A stretch of 64,000 bases of DNA. Source: Streptomyces cyaneochromogenes (lineage in GTDB: Bacteria > Actinomycetota > Actinomycetes > Streptomycetales > Streptomycetaceae). Numbering within the stretch: position 1 is the first letter of the stretch; each line of letters starts with the position of its first letter. Positions 29,021 to 36,817 of the stretch are shown one piece after another. The notes beneath the pieces were generated by a model. It did no database searches, was not told the origin of the DNA, and saw nothing but the letters and a program-made list of their open reading frames with translations. Location of the stretch: assembly GCF_003963535.1 (NCBI RefSeq), contig NZ_CP034539.1:2790001-2854000 (forward strand), written 5' to 3'. Made by a program: the position numbers and the translations under genes.

Positions 29021-30055
29021 TCAGATCCGGACGCCGAACTGGAACGGCATGTTGTTGATCGACTCGTAGCGGACGACCGTGCCGCTGCGCGGGGCGTGCA
29101 GGATCTGGCCGTTGCCGGCGTAGAAGCCGACGTGGTGCAGGTCGCCGTAGAAGATGACCAGGTCACCGACCCTGAGCTCGCTCTGCGAGTAGATCCTGGT
29201 GCCGGCGTTGGCCTGGGCCTGCGAGGTGCGCGGGATGGAGACGCCGGCCTGGGCGTAGGCCCAGGAGGTCAGGCCCGAGCAGTCGTAGGAGGCGGTGCCG
29301 GTGGCGCCGTAGACGTACGGCTTGCCGATCTGGCTCTGGGCGGCCTGGAAGGCGGCCTGGGCCCGGCCGGAGGCGGAGCCGACGTTGCCGAGGTCCACGC
29401 GGTCGGCGGCGGAGCGGCTGGCGCGGGCCTCCTCGGCGGCGAGGGCGGCCTTCTCCGCGGCCGTCAGGGTGTTGAGCAGCTTCTGCGCCTCGGCGAGCTT
29501 GGCCTGGACTTCCTTCTTCTTCTTGCCCAGCTCGGTGCGGGTGGAGGAGAGGTCCTTGAGCTTGTCGGCGGCCTCGGCGCGCTGCTGGGACAGCTCGCGC
29601 TGCTTCTCCTGGATCTTCTTCAGCGAGTCGACCTGCTGGGCGCTCAGCTGGTCCATGGTGGACGCCTTGTCCAGGTAGTCGTCCGGGTCGGACGACAGGA
29701 ACAGCTGGACGGAGGAGTCGATGCTGCCCGTGCGGTACTGGGCGGCGGCCGCCAGGCCCATGGCGTCGCGCAGCTCGTTGAGCTCTTCCTGGCCGCGCGC
29801 GACGTTGTCCTGGATGGTGGAGATCTCCTTCTGGAGCTTCTCCTGCTTCTCCTTGGCCCCGTTGAACTTCTCGGTGGCCTGCTCGGCCTGCTCGTAGAGC
29901 TTGTCGACCTTGGCCTTGACCTCGTCCTTGCTCGGCTTCTCGCTGGGGGCCGCGTTGGCCGCCTGCGAACTGATGGCCACGGCAGCAGCCGCCGCGGTGG
30001 TCAGCACGGTCACACGTGCTCGGCTCGGCTGCTTGGGTCGACGGTGGGACGCCAC
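29021..30055 (-). CDS. NlpC/P60 peptidoglycan hydrolase, secreted (paralogue)
   Basis: A 344-aa paralogue of the neighbouring hydrolase. A signal peptide ends at SQAANAAP, a long Lys/Glu/Gln-rich coiled coil follows (KVDKLYEQAEQATEKFNGAK onward), then an Ala-rich linker and the NlpC/P60 domain with catalytic Cys in YDCSGLTSW and His in LHHVGFYAG. It should hydrolyse peptidoglycan peptides outside the cell. GTG 30055 was preferred to the in-frame GTG 30085, since it gives a normal signal peptide. The 211-bp leader upstream holds GTGATCAC and CACATGTG palindromes but no recognised riboswitch. Confidence 0.9.
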   Translation of the reverse strand: MASHRRPKQPSRARVTVLTTAAAAAVAISSQAANAAPSEKPSKDEVKAKVDKLYEQAEQATEKFNGAKEKQEKLQKEISTIQDNVARGQEELNELRDAMGLAAAAQYRTGSIDSSVQLFLSSDPDDYLDKASTMDQLSAQQVDSLKKIQEKQRELSQQRAEAADKLKDLSSTRTELGKKKKEVQAKLAEAQKLLNTLTAAEKAALAAEEARASRSAADRVDLGNVGSASGRAQAAFQAAQSQIGKPYVYGATGTASYDCSGLTSWAYAQAGVSIPRTSQAQANAGTRIYSQSELRVGDLVIFYGDLHHVGFYAGNGQILHAPRSGTVVRYESINNMPFQFGVRI

Positions 30056-30266
30056 TGAGGTGAAACCCTTCTTGTGAGTGATCACCCGCTCGGAGGTTCG
30101 ACGCCAGACCCTAGTGACCCTCTTGTGATCAGATCAAATCCTCACACGAAAAATCTCGTCACACCGGCCATTCTTTACACACAACTCACATGTGGTGACG
30201 CGGGCTTGACACTACGTTGCGCGTCAGCTAGGTCAATTCGGGCATTGCCCCTGTACGTTGACCTAT

Positions 30267-31610
30267 TCAGGACAGTCGCTTGAGAAGCACCGCAGAAGCC
30301 ACCGGCCGCGCTCCGGCCCGGGCCACCCCGTCGGCCACCTCGCGGTCGGTCGAGGCGACGATGACCGGACGGCCCGGCGGCTCGGCGCGCACCAGCTGGC
30401 GGATCAACTCGTCGGCGGTCACACCGGGCTTGGAGAACAGCACCCGCACCCCGCGCGGCGGCGCGAGCAGCACCGGCGCGGCCAGCTCGGCCCCGTCGAA
30501 GACACAGGTCACCTCTGCCCCGGTTTGGGCGGCGAGCTGCGAGAGCTGGCCGAGCAGCCTGAGGCGCTGCTTCTCCAGCGGCATCTGGGGATAGCCGGTC
30601 TTGGTGACGTTGTAGCCGTCGACCACCAAGTGCGCCTGAGGCAGGGCGAGGAGCTGGTCGAGGATCGCGGGGTCGTTCTCGGACAGGGCCCGGGCGGCGA
30701 TGTCCTTCGGGGTCATACGTCCCGGTTCGACCGCGTCGACGGTCTCGGCGGGCCGTACGGAGACCGGCGGCAACGCCAGTTCCCGGCGCAGCCCTTGGGT
30801 GGCGTCCAGCAGGGTGTCGAGCAGCAGCCGTACGCGCATGTCCTCCACGCTGCGCCCCTCGCGTGCCGCTCTGCGCGTGGCCTCCAGGGCCGCCTCGGCC
30901 TCCCCGAGCCGCGCCTTGAGCCGCCGGGTCTCGCTCTCGGCCGCGGAGAGCTGGGTCTGCCCCTCGGCGCGCACGGCCTCCATCTCGGCCTGGACCTTGC
31001 GCAGGGCGGCCTCGCCGCGCTTGACGTCGCTGACGGCGGCCCGCAGCTTCCGGTGAAGCGATTCGGCTTCCTTCTTCGCCGCGTCCAGCTCGGTGCGCAG
31101 CCGCTCGGTCTCGTGCCGGGTGTGCTCCCGGGCGTGGGCGAGCTCCTCGCGCAGCCGCTCCAGCTCGGCGCGGCTCTCCTCGCCGGCCCGCTCGGCGTCG
31201 GCCCGCTCGGCCTCCTCGCCGGCCGCGGTGACCAGCTTGACCCAGCCGGTGGGCCGCAGAACATAGGCCGCGGCCGCCACGTCGAGCGGATCCGCGGCCG
31301 GAGGCGCCGAGCCTGAGTCGAGAGCGCCGGAGAGCTCCGGCTGGGCCTCTCTGAACTTCTCCCCGATGCGCTGCCGGAACAGCGGATCGGTCTCCAGCGC
31401 CGCGGCCATCGCGTTGCCGGCGAACTTGGCCCGGCGGTTCGGTGCGAACCGGGCGTACTGCCGCAGTTGCGCGGGCAGTTCACCGACGGTCAGCCCGCCG
31501 AACCCGTCCGACACGATCTGCACGACCTTGCGCCGCACGCCGTCGGGCAGCGGACGGTCGAGCACCTCAGCGGCGCCGTCGCCCGGCCCCCCGCCTTGTG
31601 TCTCCACCAT
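30267..31610 (-). CDS. NYN-domain (YacP-like) protein with coiled coil
   Basis: A 447-aa protein. The N-terminal 130 residues are a conserved actinobacterial helical region (FAPNRRAKFAGNAMAAALET), then a long coiled coil of about 130 residues, and a C-terminal NYN/PIN-like RNase domain (AHLVVDGYNVTKTGYP with the key Asp, FDGAELAAPV, IVASTDREVADGV). By family it may act on RNA. ATG 31610 follows GGGGTG; GTG 31607 is the alternative. The gene lies downstream of a zinc-ribbon protein gene on the same strand, separated by a hairpin. Confidence 0.85.
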   Translation of the reverse strand: MVETQGGGPGDGAAEVLDRPLPDGVRRKVVQIVSDGFGGLTVGELPAQLRQYARFAPNRRAKFAGNAMAAALETDPLFRQRIGEKFREAQPELSGALDSGSAPPAADPLDVAAAAYVLRPTGWVKLVTAAGEEAERADAERAGEESRAELERLREELAHAREHTRHETERLRTELDAAKKEAESLHRKLRAAVSDVKRGEAALRKVQAEMEAVRAEGQTQLSAAESETRRLKARLGEAEAALEATRRAAREGRSVEDMRVRLLLDTLLDATQGLRRELALPPVSVRPAETVDAVEPGRMTPKDIAARALSENDPAILDQLLALPQAHLVVDGYNVTKTGYPQMPLEKQRLRLLGQLSQLAAQTGAEVTCVFDGAELAAPVLLAPPRGVRVLFSKPGVTADELIRQLVRAEPPGRPVIVASTDREVADGVARAGARPVASAVLLKRLS

Positions 31611-31667
31611 CCGTAACACCCCAATGCCTGTGCGGGATCCCCGTGGGGATCACCTGTACAGGGGCCC

Positions 31668-31697
31668 TCCCCCTCTCGAATTCGCTCGAGCGGGGGG
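31668..31697 (-). terminator. Hairpin after the zinc-ribbon gene
   Basis: CCCCC-T-CTCGA pairs with TCGAG-C-GGGGG around a 6-nt loop, 11 bp past the zinc-ribbon stop. I recall the same CTCGA/TCGAG plus GGGGGGACCCCC arrangement as a common Streptomyces intergenic repeat. Confidence 0.55.
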
Positions 31698-31707
31698 ACC
31701 CCCACCG

Positions 31708-31947
31708 TCAGGAGCCGGCGCCCGGCCTGTCCACGAGTTCCACCTTGTCCACCGCGTTGCACCAGCGGCAGCGCACCGACTCGATCGTCTCACTGAGCAC
31801 CTCGCGCTCCTCGACCTTGGGCTCACCGGCCAGATCGAGGTGGACGTACTCCACGACCTTGGACGAGCGCGTCACGTCGAAACGCGTGAGGTTGCCGCAG
31901 AGGGTGCAGCGCCAGCGCGTCGCGGCGGTGGGCAGGGGAACCGTCAT
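31708..31947 (-). CDS. Small zinc-ribbon protein
   Basis: A 79-aa protein with two CxxC knuckles, RCTLCGN at residues 13-19 and RCRWCNAVD near residue 60, that together form a probable zinc ribbon. The middle is acidic (LAGEPKVEEREVLSETIESV). Such proteins often bind nucleic acid or assist RNA polymerase or ribosomes, but no role can be assigned. The ATG start is followed by a typical Streptomyces sequence, MTVPLPTAATRWRC. Divergent from the rhomboid protease gene. Confidence 0.8.
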   Translation of the reverse strand: MTVPLPTAATRWRCTLCGNLTRFDVTRSSKVVEYVHLDLAGEPKVEEREVLSETIESVRCRWCNAVDKVELVDRPGAGS

Positions 31948-32115
31948 CGTGACCGTGCTCTTTTCCTTCTAGGTCTTCTATTGTCGGTGACGCTCCCGGA
32001 CTCCCCGGTGCGTGTGGCTCGTAACCCTACGGCCTGGCGGGTACTCACCGCCTGTCCGTCTCGGGCGGCGAGGCGGTCTGGGCGGCTGCGTCCCGTTACG
32101 TCATGCTCTGTGTTC

Positions 32116-32916
32116 ATGATCGGCAACTGGAGTGTGGCGTATTTCGGGACTCGGTTCGCCAGAGCGGGCCGATCGGCCCTGCGGTCGCCGGCGCCGGTGA
32201 CCCACGGCCTGATCCTCCTGTGCTCCCTGCTCTTCCTGATCGGCCCGGCCGCGGGGCTCAATCCGGCGTACGGCTCCGGCGAGGGGCTGCTCGCCGCGCA
32301 GCGGGCCTACTTCCACCACTGGGGCGTGGTCCCCGCGGAGCTGTTCGAGGGGGCGCCCCGGGCCGCCCTCACACCTGCCACGGCCCTCTTCGTGCACGGC
32401 AGCTGGGTGCACCTGCTCGGCAACATGCTCTTCCTCTACGTCTTCGGCGCGATGACCGAGGAACGGATGGGCCGCGTCCAGTTCGCGCTCTTCTACCTGG
32501 GCTGCGGCTACCTGGCCCTGCTGGGCTACGCGGCCGCCAACGACGACTCCACCCAGTCCCTGGTCGGCGCGTCCGGGGCGATCTCGGCCGTCCTCGGCGC
32601 GTTCCTGTTCCTCTTCCCCGGGGCACGCGTGACAAGCCTGCTGCCGTTCCTGCTCTTCCTGCCGCTGCGCTTCCCGGCCTGGGTGGTGCTGCCCTTCTGG
32701 GTGGCCCTGCAGTGGGTGGCGGCGGGGCGGGCGGACCAGGGGCCGGGGGTGGCCTATCTGGCGCACCTGGTGGGCTTCGGTCTGGGCTTCGGCTTCGCGT
32801 GGGCCCGCTTCGCCCGGCCCGCTGCTGTGTCTTCCCGGGGGGCGCAGCACCCCACAGCGGCTCCGCCGCGGGCCGGACCCCCGGCAGAAAAACCAGGCCG
32901 GCCGGACCGCGAGTAG
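32116..32916 (+). CDS. Rhomboid family intramembrane serine protease
   Basis: A 266-aa membrane protease with six to seven helices. Catalytic Ser lies in GASGAISAVLGAF, catalytic His in YLAHLVGFGLG, and the oxyanion-stabilising HLLGNMLFLYVFGAMTEERMG segment (His/Asn) is intact. It cleaves substrate transmembrane segments within the membrane; the substrate is unknown. A Pro-rich charged tail of about 35 residues follows the last helix. ATG 32116 has no clear ribosome site, and the start is the least certain part. Confidence 0.92.
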   Translation: MIGNWSVAYFGTRFARAGRSALRSPAPVTHGLILLCSLLFLIGPAAGLNPAYGSGEGLLAAQRAYFHHWGVVPAELFEGAPRAALTPATALFVHGSWVHLLGNMLFLYVFGAMTEERMGRVQFALFYLGCGYLALLGYAAANDDSTQSLVGASGAISAVLGAFLFLFPGARVTSLLPFLLFLPLRFPAWVVLPFWVALQWVAAGRADQGPGVAYLAHLVGFGLGFGFAWARFARPAAVSSRGAQHPTAAPPRAGPPAEKPGRPDRE

Positions 32917-32957
32917 GGTGAGAGCCCCAGCAGCGGCCCCCGAGGAGAGAACCAGCC

Positions 32958-33239
32958 GTGATCACCGCGATCGTCCTCATCAAGACCAGCGTGGACCGGA
33001 TCCCCGAGATCGCGGAGCGGATCGCTTCGCTGGAGAGCGTGACGGAGGTCTTCTCGGTCACCGGCACGTACGACCTGATCGCCATGGTGCGGGTCAAGCA
33101 GCACGAGGATCTCGCCGAGGTCATCCCGGGCCGGATCAGCAAGATCCCCGGCGTCGAGGGGACGGACACCCACGTGGCGTTCCGTACGTACTCCCAGCAC
33201 GACATCGAGGCCGCGTTCGCCATCGGCCTGGACAGCTGA
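32958..33239 (+). CDS. Stand-alone Lrp/AsnC effector-binding domain (RAM) protein
   Basis: A 93-aa protein consisting only of the RAM/AsnC ligand-binding fold (MITAIVLIKTSVDRIPEIAE, FSVTGTYDLIAMVRVKQHED, EGTDTHVAFRTYS). The DNA-binding helix-turn-helix is absent, as in other stand-alone RAM proteins, so it may oligomerise with an Lrp-type regulator or sense amino acids. GTG 32958 follows GAGGAGAG. It is not truncated by a frameshift, as no helix-turn-helix is encoded upstream. Confidence 0.9.
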   Translation: MITAIVLIKTSVDRIPEIAERIASLESVTEVFSVTGTYDLIAMVRVKQHEDLAEVIPGRISKIPGVEGTDTHVAFRTYSQHDIEAAFAIGLDS

Positions 33240-33246
33240 GCCCGTC

Positions 33247-33281
33247 CCCAGGATGAAGAGTTCTTCATCCTGGGCTCATCC
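33247..33281. promoter_or_regulatory. Hairpin plus 11-bp-spaced direct repeat
   Basis: A 13-bp perfect inverted repeat (CCCAGGATGAAGA with TCTTCATCCTGGG, 2-nt centre) lies 7 bp after the AsnC-type stop. Its right arm gives TTCATCC, repeated as CTCATCC 11 bp later, the spacing of OmpR-type regulator sites. It may be a terminator, an operator, or both. Confidence 0.45.
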
Positions 33282-33314
33282 TCACGGCCGGGCGCCCGCG
33301 GCAGGCTCGGCCGT

Positions 33315-33608
33315 ATGGTCTTCTCGCATCGGATCGCGGCCCTGGCCGCCGTAGTGGCGATCCCGCTCGGCATCGCCGCGACCAGCTTCGCCCTCACCGA
33401 CAGTCCCCAGTCCCCCAAGGTCCCGGCCAAGGTGGAACTGGACAGCGGCTCCCCCACGCCGACACCCACCCGGCCCGCACCGACGCCGAGCGACGAGGTC
33501 GTGTCCCGGCCGCCCGTGACCGACAGCACCGCGAGCGACGACGATGACGACGCCCCCGACCGGGAGACCGGAGACGACGACCGTGGTGAGCCCGGGGACG
33601 ACGGCTGA
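33315..33608 (+). CDS. Small secreted acidic protein
   Basis: A 97-aa protein with an N-terminal hydrophobic signal (HRIAALAAVVAIPLGIAATS) and a mature part rich in Pro, Thr, Ser, Asp and Glu, ending with about 25 acidic residues. No domain was recognised. It stops 4 bp before the start of a broken histidine kinase, so it was probably the first gene of a two-component operon. Small exported proteins of this type can be targets or sensors of the linked kinase. No ribosome site is visible. Confidence 0.7.
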   Translation: MVFSHRIAALAAVVAIPLGIAATSFALTDSPQSPKVPAKVELDSGSPTPTPTRPAPTPSDEVVSRPPVTDSTASDDDDDAPDRETGDDDRGEPGDDG

Positions 33609-33612
33609 ACCT

Positions 33613-33689
33613 GTGCGCCGTCGTATCTCCGCCCGGGTCCGCATCCTGCTCTGGCTGCTGCTGGTGATGGCCGTGGGACTCGTGTCCGG
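33613..33689 (+). pseudogene. Histidine kinase remnant: N-terminal block in normal orientation
   Basis: GTG 33613 begins a sequence typical of a sensor kinase N-terminus: R-R-R-I-S-A-R-V-R-I then a first membrane helix LLWLLLVMAVGLVS. The reading then breaks into sequence antisense to the following kinase part. Only about 25 residues remain. Confidence 0.7.
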
Positions 33690-33901
33690 CCCACCAGGCC
33701 GATCAGCTCTTCGTCCGGGTCGGCGTACTGCCGTACCAGGAACTCCCGCAGCAGCCGCGAGGGATCCGTGAAGGGACGGCCGGTCTCGGGGTCGACACTC
33801 CGCTCCTCGAAGTTGGCGAACTCACCGGCCTCCTGCGCGAGCAACCCGTTCACCCGGTGGTCGACGTCCCGCAGCAGGATCGAGCGCGTGGTCGTCGCCA
33901 C
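33690..33901 (-). pseudogene. Histidine kinase remnant: extracellular-segment block, inverted
   Basis: On the minus strand this encodes about 70 residues (VATTTRSILLRDVDHRVNGL and on to YADPDEELIGLVG), which naturally follow the first membrane helix of the plus-strand block. It is therefore reversed relative to that block and ends at the break point near 33690. Confidence 0.7.
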
Positions 33902-34375
33902 GGCGCTGGGCGGCGAAGGCGCGCTCCAGCCGGTCGAGCATCGCGTTGAAGGTCTCGGCGAGCGCGGCGATGACGTCGCGTCCGTGCACCGGGATACGGC
34001 GGGTGAGGTCCTGCTCGGTGAGCTGCGCGGCAGCCGTGCGCACCAGGCGTACGGGCTTGAGGATGCGCCCGGAGACCGCCCTGCCGATGCCGGTCGTCAT
34101 CAGCAGGGCGACCCCGGAGATGGCCAGCAGGATCCGGAACTCGTCGTTCACGGCGGCCTGTTCGCGCCCCGGGTGGAAGGCGACCACGAACGCGGCCTCC
34201 GTCGTGCCGCCGGCCCGGGCGACGGCCACCTTCGCCCAGCGGATCTCGCCCGACGCGCGCCGCAGCGTGCCCGTGGAGTCGGCGGAGTCGAAGACACGGC
34301 GACGGGCGTCGGCGTCCTCGTGCAGGGGGAGGGCGACGGGGATGTCGCGTGGCTGGATGATCTGCGCCGGGGTGT
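33902..34375 (-). pseudogene. Histidine kinase remnant: second helix and HAMP block, inverted
   Basis: On the minus strand it encodes the end of the sensor domain, a second membrane helix (ILLAISGVALLMTTGIG) and a HAMP linker (SGRILKPVRLVRTAAAQLTE, RIPVHGRDVIAALAETFNAM), ending at LERAFAAQR just where the phosphoacceptor His domain should start. That His-containing domain is missing. Confidence 0.72.
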
Positions 34376-34378
34376 GGC

Positions 34379-34618
34379 CCGGCCCTTCGTCACCCCGGAG
34401 CCGGTCCAGCTGGCCGAGCTCACCGCCGACGTCTACGTCAAGGCCCGCACCCTCGGCGAGCGCGACTGGCAGCTCGCCGAGGTCGCCGACGTCGAGGCCG
34501 AGCTGGACCCGCAGCGGATCACCCAGGCGATGGTCCAGCTCGCGCAGAACGCCGTGCAGCACACCGCACCCGGGCAGACCGTCCGTATCGGCTCGCGCGC
34601 CGACGGACCGGGCGTCGA
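34379..34618 (+). pseudogene. Histidine kinase remnant: ATPase block in normal orientation
   Basis: On the plus strand it encodes FVTPEPVQLAELTADVYVKA and the N-box region ITQAMVQLAQNAVQHTAPGQ of a HATPase domain. The G-box is missing: sequence changes after RADGPGVEL into glycerate kinase. Confidence 0.72.
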
Positions 34619-35133
34619 GCTTGGAGAACTGGGCGCACGTCCTCACCCGTGACCTGGGGGCCATGCGCACCGACCTGCGCCACGGCCCCGGCACCGGCGC
34701 CTCCGGCGGCCTGGGCGCCGGCCTCGCCGCGCTGGGCGCCCGGCTCCTCCCCCGCTTCGACGTGCTGCTGGACCACCTCGACCTGGACGCCCGCCTGGCC
34801 CGCGCCGACCTGGTCGTCACCGCCGAGGGCGCCCTCGACCACCAGACGCCCAGGGGCAAGGTTCCGGCCGAGGTGGCCCGCCGGGCCAAGCTGTACGGCC
34901 GCCCGGTGCTCGTGCTGGCGGGCACACTCGGCGAGGGCCACCAAGAAGTGCCGGGCGTGGACGCGTTCAGCGGGATCCTGCCGGCACCGATGGCCTTGGC
35001 GGAGGCCCTGGTGCGGGCCTCCGAACTCCTCACGGACGCGGCCGAGCGCGCCCTGCGTATGATCCTGCTGGGCGCCCGGCTACCGGCTCATGCGGAGGTG
35101 TCCGGCACGCAACGCCCGTCCTCCGTGCGGTAG
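34619..35133 (+). pseudogene. Glycerate kinase, C-terminal part only
   Basis: About 170 residues match the C-terminal part of GlxK-type glycerate kinases: GPGTGASGGLGAGLAALGAR, then ARADLVVTAEGALDHQTPRG and GRPVLVLAGTLGEG. The N-terminal half is absent, because the reading joins the kinase remnant at about 34619 with no start codon in place. It was probably inactivated by the same deletion. Its end overlaps the class V aminotransferase stop by 46 bp. The response regulator and His-domain expected in between were lost. Confidence 0.75.
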
Positions 35134-36470
35134 TTCCACTGCGCGCCGTGCTGGACCAGTTCCTTCACCGCGCCCACGAACCGCTCGACGTGCTCGTCCG
35201 GCGTACCCGCCCCGAAGCTCACCCGGATCGCGTTGAGGGACTTCTCACCGGGAGCGGCCTCCGGGGCGCCGCACTCGCCCTGCGTCTGCGGGTCGCTGCC
35301 CAGCAGCGTGCGGACCAGGGGGTGGGCGCAGAACAGCCCGTCCCGCACCCCGATGCCGTACTCGGCGGAGAGCGCGGCGGCGAAGTGGGAGCTGTTCCAG
35401 CCATCGACGACGAAGGAGATGACACCGACGCGCGGGGCGTCGTCACCGAAGAGGGAGAGGATCCGTACCTCGGGAACCTCGGCGAGTCCCGCCCGCACCT
35501 TGTCGATGAGGTACTGCTCGCGGGCGACCAGGTCGTCGAACCCGGCCTCGGTGAGCGCCTTGCAGGCCGAGGCGATGGAGTAGGCGCCGATGACGTTGGG
35601 CGACCCGGCCTCGTGCCGCGCCGCGCTCTCGTGCCACTCGACGTCCACTCCCCCGTCCTCACGCCGGGAGACCTTGCGGCTGGCACCGCCGCCCGCGAGG
35701 TACGGCTCCGCCTCGCGCAGCCAGTCGGCACGGCCGGCCAGGACGCCCGAGCCGAAGGGGGCGTACAGCTTGTGGCCGGAGAAGGCGACCCAGTCGACGT
35801 CGAGGTCCTGGACGCTCACCGGGTGGTGCGGGGCCAGCTGGGCGGCGTCGAGCACGATCCGGGCACCGTGCGCGTGGGCCGCGGCGGCCAGCTCACGGAC
35901 CGGCCACAGCTCACCGGTGACGTTCGAGGCGCCGGTGACGCAGACCAGGGCCGGGCCGTACACCTCTTGATTGGATGCAGTGCGGTCGGCGAGGGCGCGC
36001 TCCAGGGTCTCGACGGCCTGACGGGGGGTGCGGGGCGCGTTGAGGTAGGTGACGCGAGCGTCGCGCCAGGGCAGCAGGGAGGCATGGTGCTCGGTCTCGA
36101 AGACGAAGACCTGGCAGTCGGCCGGGAGGGCGGCGGCGAGGAGGTTGAGCGAGTCGGTGGTGGACCGGGTGAAGACGACCTGGTCGGTGTCCCGGCAGTC
36201 GAGGAACTCGGCGACCGTCCTGCGGGCGTTCTCGAACAGGTCGGTGGAGAGCTGCGAGAGGTACCCGGCGCCGCGGTGGACGCTGCCGTAGTACGGCGCG
36301 TAGGCGGCGACGTCGTCCCAGACGCGCTGCAACGCCGGCGCGCTGGCGGCGTAGTCGAGCGCGGCGTAGGTGACCTCGCCGCCGGTGACCAGCGGGACGG
36401 TGACATCACGGCCCAGAACGGGCAGCGGGCAGCAAATGGTCTGGGCGGCGGCAGCGGTGGAGGCAGACAT
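35088..36470 (-). CDS. Class V aminotransferase/cysteine desulfurase-like enzyme under SAM-IV control
   Basis: A 460-aa PLP enzyme of the SufS/Csd type. Visible are the substrate-binding YGSVHRGAGYLS, the helix ETEHHASLLPW, LDAAQLAPHHPV with the pyridine-binding Asp, the Schiff-base Lys in SGHKLYAPFGSG, and a Cys in GLFCAHPL at the position of the SufS nucleophile. It may liberate sulfur from cysteine or act in methionine/SAM-linked sulfur metabolism. The upstream SAM-IV riboswitch predicts repression when SAM is high. There is an unusual N-terminal Cys pair (TICCPLP). Confidence 0.88.
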   Translation of the reverse strand: MSASTAAAAQTICCPLPVLGRDVTVPLVTGGEVTYAALDYAASAPALQRVWDDVAAYAPYYGSVHRGAGYLSQLSTDLFENARRTVAEFLDCRDTDQVVFTRSTTDSLNLLAAALPADCQVFVFETEHHASLLPWRDARVTYLNAPRTPRQAVETLERALADRTASNQEVYGPALVCVTGASNVTGELWPVRELAAAAHAHGARIVLDAAQLAPHHPVSVQDLDVDWVAFSGHKLYAPFGSGVLAGRADWLREAEPYLAGGGASRKVSRREDGGVDVEWHESAARHEAGSPNVIGAYSIASACKALTEAGFDDLVAREQYLIDKVRAGLAEVPEVRILSLFGDDAPRVGVISFVVDGWNSSHFAAALSAEYGIGVRDGLFCAHPLVRTLLGSDPQTQGECGAPEAAPGEKSLNAIRVSFGAGTPDEHVERFVGAVKELVQHGAQWNYRTEDGRCVPDTSA

Positions 36471-36612
36471 GGCGAACTCCCGTGAGAGGCATGCGAGTTG
36501 AGTGCATGCGGGAAAGAGAAAAAGGGTGCGCGGAGGCGGGGCTCGGGCGGCCCTATCGCATTCGCTTGCTCACGGAAGACTCCCTCGAACGACCAGGACC
36601 CCTGGTTTCGAG

Positions 36613-36732
36613 AGGGGCCCGCGCTTGCCGTAGACCTCGCTGCCTACGGCCTGGTCTTCACCCGGGGCACCCCGCCACGGACGGAGGGTTGCCGGACAGT
36701 CGGCCGGGGCCTCATGACTGTCACTCATGACC
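36613..36732 (-). ncRNA. SAM-IV riboswitch
   Basis: Read on the minus strand from 36732: GGTCATGAGTGACAGTC, then CGGCCGACTGTCCGGCAACC, then GGCGGGGTGCCCCGGGTGA, GACCAGGCCGTAGG and GCAAGCGCGGGCCC. These are the conserved blocks of the actinobacterial SAM-IV class, with the P1/P2 core, the GGCAACCCTCC junction and the pseudoknotted tail. It lies about 140 nt before the aminotransferase start, leaving room for an expression platform. Confidence 0.88.
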
Positions 36733-36763
36733 TGGTCCAATATCCTGCCACACGATCATCAGC

Positions 36764-36802
36764 ACGCAAGGCGCAGTCCAGAATCCGGACTGCGCCTTGC
36801 GT
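36764..36802 (-). terminator. Hairpin terminator after trpD
   Basis: A perfect 16-bp stem (ACGCAAGGCGCAGTCC with its complement) and 7-nt loop starts 16 bp past the trpD stop and separates trpD from the SAM-IV leader. U-tract is weak. Confidence 0.8.
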
Positions 36803-36817
36803 CACATCACAGGGAAC

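Noticed and set aside
33690..33901. A separate minus-strand gene encoding a sensor domain
   Set aside because: Its sequence continues the broken plus-strand kinase; it has no ribosome site or continuation and is better read as an inverted block of a pseudogene.
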